Source of the DNA: Carpediemonas membranifera
Taxonomy: Eukaryota; Fornicata
Reading direction: 5' to 3'
NCBI GenBank assembly: GCA_019828565.1
Contig: JAHDYR010000064.1
Location: forward strand, 496,001-560,000
Length of the DNA: 64,000 nt
The position numbers were made by a program, and so were the translations under genes. Below are positions 56,874 through 64,000 of this stretch, piece by piece. Below the pieces are notes generated by a model that saw only the letters and a list, made by a program, of their open reading frames with translations, was not told the origin of the DNA and did not search any database. Within the stretch, counting starts at the first letter, position 1. Each line of letters begins with the position of its first letter.

Positions 56874-56892
56874 AAGAGGTCTATCCCATAAA
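56863..56892 (+). repeat. 30-bp direct repeat, right copy
   Basis: One mismatch to 56315-56344. It contains the TGA of the acidic ORF, and in another frame encodes EILKEVYPIN. It ends 18 bp before the stop of the Rpn2 gene on the other strand. Confidence 0.85.
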
Positions 56893-56909
56893 CAGACGCT
56901 ACACCATCT

Positions 56910-59456
56910 TTACTCAAGCAAGTCGGGCTTCTTCACGACGACGAAGCCGTGGCTTGACAGCCCGTGGACGACCTCGAAGCCCTCGACCTCGACGTGGAAC
57001 TGCCCATCGGCAACATGCGGGGGGATGCGGGCGGGGAGTTTGTCCTTGAACTCCTTGGCGTCCGGTTCTGGGCCCGTCATGTCGACGTCGGCCTCCTCAT
57101 CGGGCTTGGCGTCCTCCTCCTTGGCCTCCTCACCAGCCCCGTTCCTAGCAACGGACAGCGTCGCCCTGACCCGCTTGGTGAGCTTCTTCTTGACCTCCAG
57201 CTCGACAAACTTGGGGTATGCGACGGCCACGGGCGGCAGGTCTACCCTGAGAGTCCCCTCGGGCACGTCACCGGTGACCGTGACGGGGAGGGCCATGCGG
57301 GGTGTGTAGCCGAGCGTCAGGAACATCGCGTTCATGTGGTTGTCTGGGTACTGGGCGAAGAGCATCGCCGCCGCGAACCCGCGGGATGACGGGCGGCCGT
57401 TCTCCCGCTGGAGGCTGAACGACGCGTTACATCCGCCGGCGTTGATGATGCCGCAGGAGATGATGGCGCCGTACCGCGTGAGGCGCTCCTCGTAGCGGTC
57501 CTTGGCGATGTCGAGCAGCTTGTTGATGCCCCTGTCGGCCGTCAGCTTCGATTCGGGCGCCTGCATGAGCACCATGCTCTGGGCGACCAGTGCGGCCTGT
57601 CTGACGTGGTCCGCGCTGTCGGCCCCGAGCACGGCGAGCAGCTTCAGCACCTCATCGTCCGCCGTGCCCGCCTTGGTCAGCCCGAGCACCATCGCGGCCC
57701 CGGCCCTGGCGTGTGAGTTGTAGGACCGTGCGAGGGGCGAGACCGTGTCGACAACGTTGTCGGGGGTGAGGATGAACGCCATGGCCGTCACGGCGGCCCG
57801 GCGGGTGTCGTCGCTGTTGTCCGACACCGTGATGTGCAGCAGGCGCCGGGTCTGGGCGAGGTTGCCGGTGCAGGCGTGGGCCAGCCCAATCATCCAGGCG
57901 GCGGCCTCGCGGGCGAGGGCGTGGGGGGATTCGAGCAGGTCCGCGATGACGGGCTCAGGCGTGGTCCGGGCGTCGAACGACATCAGGCCGAGGGCGAGGG
58001 CCAGGGCGCGGGCGATGCGGGTGTGGGAGGTGTTGCCGATGAAGTCCGCCATCCACCGTGCGAGGTCGGCGTCGAAGTGGCCCATCATGACCAGGCCGAT
58101 AGCCATGCCCGCTGCCTCACCGAGCAGCGCGTCGCCGAGGTTGAGGTAGTCCTTGATGCGCTCGACGAGGGTCGTGTCGGCCGTCCCCATCATCATCAGG
58201 CCGAGCCCGGTCACCGCGCCCTGCAGGACGGTGGTGTTGCCGCCGCACGAGTCCATGACGCCGATGACGGTGTCAAGGACGTCGTTGTTGGGCGCCTGGA
58301 AGTAGACCATGCCGAGGGCGACGAGGGCGCCGCCGCTGTTGTGCTCGCGGTCCTGGTCGAACGACGTCTCCCCGAGGGCCGGCAGGTGAGACTTCAGGAT
58401 GCCCATGCCCCGCGCCGTGTCGCCAGCGTGGATGGCGCCGAGGGACGCGATGGCCGCGAACCGGGCTCTGAACTTGACGCTGGCCAGCCAGCCCAGCTTC
58501 TCCCGGAGGAAGCCATCGTTGCCCGTACGGCCGCACTGGAGGGCGTTGGCGACAACAAGGCCGGTCTGGAAGAGACTGCGCTTGCTGGGGACGGAGGAGA
58601 AGAGGCGGGGCACGAGGTTCGGGTCGACGTGTGCCCGGTCGACGAAGAGGTGCTTCTTCACCAGCCCCTCGGTCGTCTCGGGCTTGAGGACGTCCACGAT
58701 GGCCGGGCCGATCGCCATGTCGGGGCAGGAGAGGGCGAGCGCCTCGAAGACGCCAGACATCTCCTCGAGCACGGAGGGCTCAACCAGCTGGGTCGTGTCG
58801 TACGCAATGGCGAGTGCGAGCGGGGCGTCGGTCATGGCGCACTCCAATAGCTCCTCGCAGTACCTCTCGAGGTCTCTGAGGTGAATGAGGACGGAGAGAC
58901 GCTCCCGGGCGGTCATGTCATGGGCCCGGGACGACAGCTCGCCGTGGATCGTGCGCAGGAGGACAACACGACGCTCGGGGTCGGACTCGGCTAGGGCCTG
59001 CTCGGTGGCGAACTTGAGGGCTGCGATGGCTCTGTCGGGCTGCATCCAGTCGAGGACGGTGGTGATCAGGTCGACGCGGCCGACCTCGATCGCCATGCCG
59101 AGGCTGCTGAACCACTGAGACTCGTGGACGATGGAGTCGGCGAACATGCGGTCGAACACGGGCTGCAGGGCGGCGTCGCGGGTAGCGAGGTACTTGGTGA
59201 TCACTGCACTGAGGATGCCGTGCTCGATGCCGCCATGGACGGCGAAGAGGCGTGAAAAGGCAATAACAGCGTATTCGACTGCCTCATCGATGTTGCTGTT
59301 GAAGTAGGCGACGATTGAGAGCACATGAGCGGCGATCTCGGCGAGCTGTTTATCAGCTGACTGCGTGGCCGCCTTGATAGTCTTCAGTTCCTCGTCAGAT
59401 AGCAGGAACCATGTTGTTTCGATGTCCTGAAGCTTTGCTTCCAATTCTTGGATCAT
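56910..59456 (-). CDS. PSMD1: 26S proteasome regulatory subunit Rpn2 (PSMD1)
   Basis: The 848-residue protein is the large scaffold of the proteasome base that binds Rpn13 and Rpn10. The start is MIQELEAKLQDIETTWFLLS. The toroid of proteasome/cyclosome repeats is clear: SLGAIHAGDTARGMGILKSH, GGALVALGMVYFQAPNND, GAVTGLGLMMMGTADTTLVE, GEAAGMAIGLVMMGHFDADL and RAGAAMVLGLTKAGTADDEV. After the repeats, RYGAIISCGIINAGGCNASF then SLQRENG and MNAMFLTLGYTPRMAL identify Rpn2 rather than Rpn1. An acidic/basic insert (EEAKEEDAKPDEEADVD) precedes a conserved-looking C-terminus ending KKPDLLE. It is about 100 residues shorter than human PSMD1. The stop codon overlaps TAAA. Confidence 0.9.
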   Translation of the reverse strand: MIQELEAKLQDIETTWFLLSDEELKTIKAATQSADKQLAEIAAHVLSIVAYFNSNIDEAVEYAVIAFSRLFAVHGGIEHGILSAVITKYLATRDAALQPVFDRMFADSIVHESQWFSSLGMAIEVGRVDLITTVLDWMQPDRAIAALKFATEQALAESDPERRVVLLRTIHGELSSRAHDMTARERLSVLIHLRDLERYCEELLECAMTDAPLALAIAYDTTQLVEPSVLEEMSGVFEALALSCPDMAIGPAIVDVLKPETTEGLVKKHLFVDRAHVDPNLVPRLFSSVPSKRSLFQTGLVVANALQCGRTGNDGFLREKLGWLASVKFRARFAAIASLGAIHAGDTARGMGILKSHLPALGETSFDQDREHNSGGALVALGMVYFQAPNNDVLDTVIGVMDSCGGNTTVLQGAVTGLGLMMMGTADTTLVERIKDYLNLGDALLGEAAGMAIGLVMMGHFDADLARWMADFIGNTSHTRIARALALALGLMSFDARTTPEPVIADLLESPHALAREAAAWMIGLAHACTGNLAQTRRLLHITVSDNSDDTRRAAVTAMAFILTPDNVVDTVSPLARSYNSHARAGAAMVLGLTKAGTADDEVLKLLAVLGADSADHVRQAALVAQSMVLMQAPESKLTADRGINKLLDIAKDRYEERLTRYGAIISCGIINAGGCNASFSLQRENGRPSSRGFAAAMLFAQYPDNHMNAMFLTLGYTPRMALPVTVTGDVPEGTLRVDLPPVAVAYPKFVELEVKKKLTKRVRATLSVARNGAGEEAKEEDAKPDEEADVDMTGPEPDAKEFKDKLPARIPPHVADGQFHVEVEGFEVVHGLSSHGFVVVKKPDLLE

Positions 59457-59735
59457 CGTAATGTGTCACTGGATTGATGACCCGACGCGAGTCAACCACG
59501 GCCCCGGTACTCGCCCCAGCCACGTGGCGATCTTTATCGAGTGGTCCTTAATACACCCCTTTGCCGTCCTCCACAGACAGGAGACCTGCACGCAGGAGAG
59601 TCACCCAGGCATGCTTTCTGCTTTAATGAGCACACCTGTACACAATGGTCATGATGATCATACGCTCTCCCATGCCACACAGCTCCCCAAAGCTCGTTGT
59701 TTGAAGTCTGCACTTTAGGAGGCTCGCTCGAAAAG

Positions 59736-61286
59736 ATGGAGGTCATTGTGCCCCCTTCGTCAGCGGATGAACAAATCAAGACCCCCTGGCGTGCATCTGA
59801 TACCAGCTATGCGCTAGGCTTCACTACACGGCGTGTACCCTTCGGCTCGACGTTCAAATTCAAGATATTCCTCCAGTTCGCTCGCATCATCGAGGATTCG
59901 ACCTTCTTCATCTCATCCTGTGCCATATCATTCACATCGTTACCCCCAATTCTCCTTGAGGCGTCAGACTTCGCTGCCGAGGAGGACAATATCTTCTCCT
60001 ACGAAAGGTCCTTCCCCGCAGACACCGTGGGCGCCACAAGCGTCACCTCCATGGACGTATCAGTGGTGGCAGACGGCGAGACGTTTGACATCAACGTCGC
60101 CCCCCAGGCCCAGGCGGGACCGGCCCTCGTAGTGCCCCCGTGTCAGCCGTTTGGGGTGCTCTTCCCCACGGTGCACACCATACGGCCACCCCTAGACCCG
60201 GCGGTCACTGTGGAAATCCCCAAGACCATCTTCATGAACGAGTGGACGCCCCTCGTGGTGACGTCGATGATTGGGCGGGGGTCTGCCACAAAGCCCAAGC
60301 TCACCGTCTTCATCAAGACGACCCCGTCCGCAACGGTCTACTGCGGCCGGCTGGACTCCGAGGGCAAGCAGACCACTCCCACGAAGGTGTACCAGGGCCA
60401 GCAGATGGGCATAGACATCGGCGACTTCGCATCAGGCAGGGAGCTCGACCGCCTCGCCGTGATGGTCGAGGCCCAATGTCACGTGGAGGTCGTAGCCCGT
60501 CTCAAGGTGTCGTCGGACGCGCCGGGGGACATGAGCCTGCAGACTGCGGAGTGCACCGCGACGAGCGAGGCCGTGCAAGCCTTCACCATCGGCACGCGAC
60601 TGCAGACAAGGGCGCTGAACTTCGTCAAGGTGCCGGATGGGCTATGTCTCGACCGGACAGACGTCGCCCTGTACACGCTGACGATGTGCCGCCAGACGGA
60701 GGGCATCGAGGTCATGGACGTCGCGTTCAGCAGGCCAGGCGTCACGGCGCTCACACCGTCGTCGTTCCCTCTCGCCAGGACGTCTGTGTTCGCTGCTCGG
60801 GCAGCAAACTCGGGGCCGGCGACGGAAAAGGACGTCGACGACAACCAGACAGCCGTCGTGACCTGGCGCCGCACCGACGGAGCAGGGAGGGCGCTCGTCT
60901 CGACGACCACGGTGGCACTGCCGCCCGTGCATTTTATGACGATGCCGGTGACGATAGCGGCCACGTACCCCGTCGCAGCGGCGGGGGGCACCATGATCAC
61001 CGTCCACATCCACGTGGAGGCGAGGCCGGGCCTGACGGTCACGGGGCAGCTCACGGCGTCGCCCTCGCGGTCCTTCATGATATCGGGGCCCCGGGAGGTG
61101 AGCACCGCCCTCGTCCCTGGTGCGAGCAGCGCCGTGTGGGACCTGCAACTGCTACCCCTGAAGACGGGGGACCTTGACCTGCCGCACATCGCGTTCACGA
61201 CGAACAGCACGAACGTCGTCCGCCCGATGAAGGTTGTCGGCAAGCCTGTAGAGCTGCAGGCCCTGGGACGGATTCGCGTCGATTGA
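59736..61286 (+). CDS. Gryzun/TRAPP C-terminal-like protein, 516 residues
   Basis: The start is ATG 59736 (MEVIVPPSSADEQIK); a TTG-initiated extension is ignored. The protein is a series of Ig-like beta domains: RRVPFGSTFKFKIFLQFARI, TSMDVSVVADGETFDINVA, WTPLVVTSMIGRGSATKPKL. The last domain, TMITVHIHVEARPGLTVTGQ then SAVWDLQLLPLKTGDLDLPH, follows the LxPLxxGxLxLP pattern of Gryzun-type C-terminal domains in TRAPPC10/11-like subunits. A role in Golgi/endosomal vesicle tethering would follow from that family; assignment is tentative. It may be a distant paralogue of the genes in the inverted arms. It converges with NAA15, with only 36 bp between stops. Confidence 0.5.
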   Translation: MEVIVPPSSADEQIKTPWRASDTSYALGFTTRRVPFGSTFKFKIFLQFARIIEDSTFFISSCAISFTSLPPILLEASDFAAEEDNIFSYERSFPADTVGATSVTSMDVSVVADGETFDINVAPQAQAGPALVVPPCQPFGVLFPTVHTIRPPLDPAVTVEIPKTIFMNEWTPLVVTSMIGRGSATKPKLTVFIKTTPSATVYCGRLDSEGKQTTPTKVYQGQQMGIDIGDFASGRELDRLAVMVEAQCHVEVVARLKVSSDAPGDMSLQTAECTATSEAVQAFTIGTRLQTRALNFVKVPDGLCLDRTDVALYTLTMCRQTEGIEVMDVAFSRPGVTALTPSSFPLARTSVFAARAANSGPATEKDVDDNQTAVVTWRRTDGAGRALVSTTTVALPPVHFMTMPVTIAATYPVAAAGGTMITVHIHVEARPGLTVTGQLTASPSRSFMISGPREVSTALVPGASSAVWDLQLLPLKTGDLDLPHIAFTTNSTNVVRPMKVVGKPVELQALGRIRVD

Positions 61287-61322
61287 GTGTATTTATAAAC
61301 CCCTAGCCGATAAATGCCGTGT

Positions 61323-63754
61323 TTAAACAAGGAACCGGGGGTAGCGCGAGCGGACGGCCTCCACGAACTCTCGCTCCCGGCCGCCGAGCCCGGCCACGTG
61401 AAGCAGCTCCAGGGCTCTGAGACACTGTTGCACGGTGCCCGCAGCCGACACCTGACACAGCAGATCCCACCGCTGCTCGCCGGCGGTCAGGGGCGCTACG
61501 GTGAGACATTCGGCCACGGTGAGCTGGGTCGCGGCCGCGGTGCCGACGACGTCCTTCTCGACCTTGGCGAACTGCATCTTGGCCATGGCCATTAGACGCT
61601 GCTCTGTTGCGGACAGACCCGCTGGGGGCTCGGCGAGGACCTCCATGGCCACGTGGTACACGATCTCGGCCATGAAGGAGGAGACGGCGTCTCCAGCAGC
61701 GATGAGCCGCTTGACGAGCTTGAGGGCGACCATCGGCTTGAACATGCGGAGCTCGACGATGGCCTCCATGGCCTGCGTCTGGTCCGTGTGAGCCACGGCC
61801 CGCAGGACCGTCTGCACTTCCGCGAGCTGGGCGGCGGGCGACATGTCGAGGAAGCCCAAGAACGATGGATCCGGCTCCCGCTCGCGATTGGCGTCGGGCA
61901 CGGACTCGTTCTTCAGCTGACGGCCGTAGATCTCCTCGTACTCGGCGACGTAGGCCTTGGCAGCGGTGGTGTCGATCTCCGCACCGTTGATGATAGCCAT
62001 GGCGATGTCAGCGAAGCCCATGGCGGCCCCGCGGGCGTACTTATGGGCACCGAGGCTGGTCTCGTACTCGACGAGCTGGACGTACTCGGTCAGGGCGTGC
62101 TTGCGGAGGGCGAAGTGGTGGAAGTCGAACTCGTCCTCCCGCATCGCCGCGAACATCCTCGTCACGTCCCGGTAGTCCCTGAGCGCCAGAAGCAGCTCCC
62201 CGGCCCTCGTCCGGGACCGTGCGGTCGTGACCTTAAAGTGCTGGTTTTGGAGCTCGACGACGCAGATGTCGGGCTCGTCGCGGATAAACGCCCGCAGCGT
62301 CTCATCAGCGGCCCTGAAGTCGCCCAGGCGGGCCCATGCGTGGTATGCAACGGTGTTCATGAAGCGGTCGTTGGGGTCCATGCGGCGGGCTGCCTCCAGC
62401 GTCTCGGCGGCCTCGCGGATAGCGCCGTTGTGCTTGAGAGCAGTGCCGAGGAGCTCGTAAAGCACAAGGTGCGGCTCCGCAACGTCTGCGTCAACCAGGC
62501 CGTCGTCGTCGTTGTCGCCGACGGACGGGTACTCCTTTGCACGCTCAAACAGCTCCCGGGCCAGCCCCAGGGCCGCCTCGGCGTGGCTGAGGGCGGTGGG
62601 CGCGTCTGCGTCGGCCATGGCGTGGTGGTGGAGGTAGACGTGCAGCCAGACCTTGGTCTCGTCTGGGGCATCCGTCTCGAGCTGGTCAACGGCGTACTGC
62701 CGCACGAGGGGCCGAACGTGCGGGCGGACGGCGTAGAGGCGGGCTAGCTCCCGGTACAGCGAGGGCGACCGCTTGGCAATGGACTTCTTCACCAAAGCCG
62801 TCACGACCGTCATCACAGACCCCTCGGGCCCGTAGAGCGCCGGGATGAAGCGCGTCACGTGGGACCTGGGGTAGCGGGCGATGAGGTCGTCGTAACGGGA
62901 GGCGAGGTCCGCAGGGCTCTCGGCCAGCGCCTTGACGACCATCTCGTGGGCCTCGATGTCGTCTGGGTTGAGCTGCATGAACTGCTCAAAGGACACCATG
63001 TCGGGGGCACCGGCATCGCACGACAGCTGCAGACGGAGCCTGGTGGCCTGGTACTGGTCGAGGATGTCGCCGCGGTGCTGGTCGAGTGAGGCCAGGGCCG
63101 CTTCGGGGCCGTGCGCCTTCATGTTGCAGACGACCTCGAACATCCTGAGGTGGGAGAGCTCCACGGGGGTGATCTCAGCCTTCGTCTGCGCCTCGGCCTG
63201 GATGAGCTGGTCGATCGTGTTGGCCGCGTCCCCGAAGGCGCCGGTTAGGTACTGACCGACAGCCACGCCGTACCAGTTCTGCCTGTCGCGAGTGCGGAGG
63301 GTGAGCATGCGGCGGCGGGTGTCGAGAAAGGCGTCGAAGTCGCGGCTCATTGCTTGCATCATAGACAGATCCCGCGCCACCTGCTGGTTCGTCTTCTCAA
63401 TCAATGAAGCAGCCTTGTAGCACGCCACAGCGCGGACGTAGTCCTTGTCATTCCGGGCAATGAGCCCGTTCACGTGAGGAACGATGTGGCACGTTTTGCA
63501 AGCATACTGCTCAGCCTCGCGGGCAAGCTGGCGTCCCTCCTCCTTACGGCCCATTGAATGGAGCAAAAGAGCCTTCATGGCCATCGTCTCGCCATGGTTA
63601 TGATGACTCTCTAGGATTTGGTCACAGACTTTGATTCCCTTCTTGTTATGGTTGAGATCGTGATGTTTCTGTGTAAAATATGTATGATAGAACAAACAAA
63701 GATCTCCTTGAACAGGTTCTTCTCCTTCTGGCTGAAGCCGTCGAGGTGATTCAT
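61323..63754 (-). CDS. NAA15: NatA auxiliary subunit NAA15
   Basis: Exons 63754-63698 (19 codons, MNHLDGFSQKEKNLFKEIF) and 63668-61323 give 800 residues. NAA15 anchors the N-terminal acetyltransferase NAA10 to the ribosome. The spliced start, KEKNLFKEIF then KHHDLNHNKKGIKVCDQILE and HGETMAMKALLLHSMGRKEE, matches the family's first TPR. More TPR-like helices follow: HVNGLIARNDKDYVRAVACY, RDLSMMQAMSRDFDAFLDTR, RQNWYGVAVGQYLTGAFGDA and RMDPNDRFMNTVAYHAWARL. Length is near the usual 830-870. The C-terminal helical part is conserved in pattern only. The stop codon overlaps TAAA. Confidence 0.9.
63669..63697 (-). other. 29-nt spliceosomal intron
   Basis: Minus strand: starts GTTTGT, ends ATTTTACACAG. 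It lies between codons 19 and 20 of NAA15, and excision restores the conserved first TPR. Confidence 0.88.
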
Positions 63755-63793
63755 GCCTCTGGTTTGCAAGCAACATAAACTGCGGCGTCAATC

Positions 63794-64000
63794 ATGCTCC
63801 TCCGGAGAGGGCCAAATGGACTAGAAGGTGCCAGAATTCGCAACTCGTCGTCTAAACTTTCTCAAGCTGTGTTGATTCTATTTCGTGAAGTGTTCACTTC
63901 AATGGGGAAGTTTTGTGGGAGTCAGTCAACCTATCGCGAGCGTGGTGCATTGGTGAGCATGCTGTTCTACGTCAGTGGATGCCAATGCTCTCGAGTGTTG
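63794..64000 (+). CDS. Possible partial gene at the right edge
   Basis: From ATG 63794 the plus frame is open for 69 codons to the end of the window (MLLRRGPNGLEGARIRNSSS, then ILFREVFTSMGKFCGSQSTY). Codon bias is weak, but the first exons or first 60 codons of confirmed genes here are also weakly biased. The start is 40 bp from the divergent NAA15 start. No domain is recognisable, and it may be noise. Confidence 0.25.
   Translation, partial: MLLRRGPNGLEGARIRNSSSKLSQAVLILFREVFTSMGKFCGSQSTYRERGALVSMLFYVSGCQCSRVL

Noticed and set aside
1-64000. Bacterial or viral origin of the window
   Set aside because: Gene content is eukaryotic throughout, introns are present, and no operons, integrases, capsid or polymerase genes were seen.

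Overview
The window is nuclear DNA of a GC-rich, gene-dense, intron-poor protist. Nearly every recognisable product is a eukaryotic housekeeping protein (importin-alpha, PARP1, CCT delta, CPSF73, RAD51C, Rab escort protein, HSP110, proteasome Rpn2, NatA auxiliary subunit, PKA regulatory subunit). ZMYND10 implies motile cilia with dynein arms. I spliced seven introns by eye. They are only 28-38 nt long, lie at the 5' ends of genes, and end in a branch-point-like motif placed directly against the 3' AG. Nine different genes overlap their stop codon with TAAA. Fused branch point/3' splice sites and stop-overlapping TAAA are metamonad traits (Giardia, Trichomonas, Carpediemonas-like fornicates), so I infer a free-living metamonad, possibly fornicate. 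The taxonomic call is inference.

Layout. 1-15.7 kb: a run of mostly minus-strand genes: partial secreted-type ORF, spliced orphan, small plus-strand ORF, importin-alpha, type I membrane protein, E2F-like winged-helix protein, Rab escort protein, PARP1, DCAF7/WDR68, ZMYND10. 15.8-30.0 kb: a recent segmental duplication. Two nearly identical inverted arms of about 4 kb (15786-19778 and 26013-29995) each carry a Gryzun/TRAPP-like gene head-to-head with a CCT delta gene. The 6.2-kb loop holds CPSF73, RAD51C, two small genes and a third CCT delta copy. 30.1-43.6 kb: PKA-R-like protein, a large orphan membrane protein, a decayed gene, an RCC1-like protein, a WD40-pseudokinase fusion, a HERPUD-like ubiquitin-domain membrane protein and an Asteroid/XPG-type nuclease. 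43.7-64 kb: aspartate aminotransferase, UVRAG/ATG14-like protein, HSP110, Myb/SANT protein, a 1316-residue orphan, coiled-coil protein, an acidic orphan flanked by direct repeats, Rpn2, a second Gryzun-like protein, NAA15 and a partial ORF at the right edge. Two decayed ISG12/IFI27-like fragments lie at 46.4 and 56.2 kb.

There is no operon logic; neighbours are functionally mixed. No rRNA, tRNA, CRISPR or transposase gene was recognised by reading. The strongest unusual signals are the ultra-short introns, the inverted duplication with three CCT delta genes encoding identical proteins, an 80-bp HSP110-tail sequence sitting at the boundary of that duplication, and the chain of decayed gene copies.
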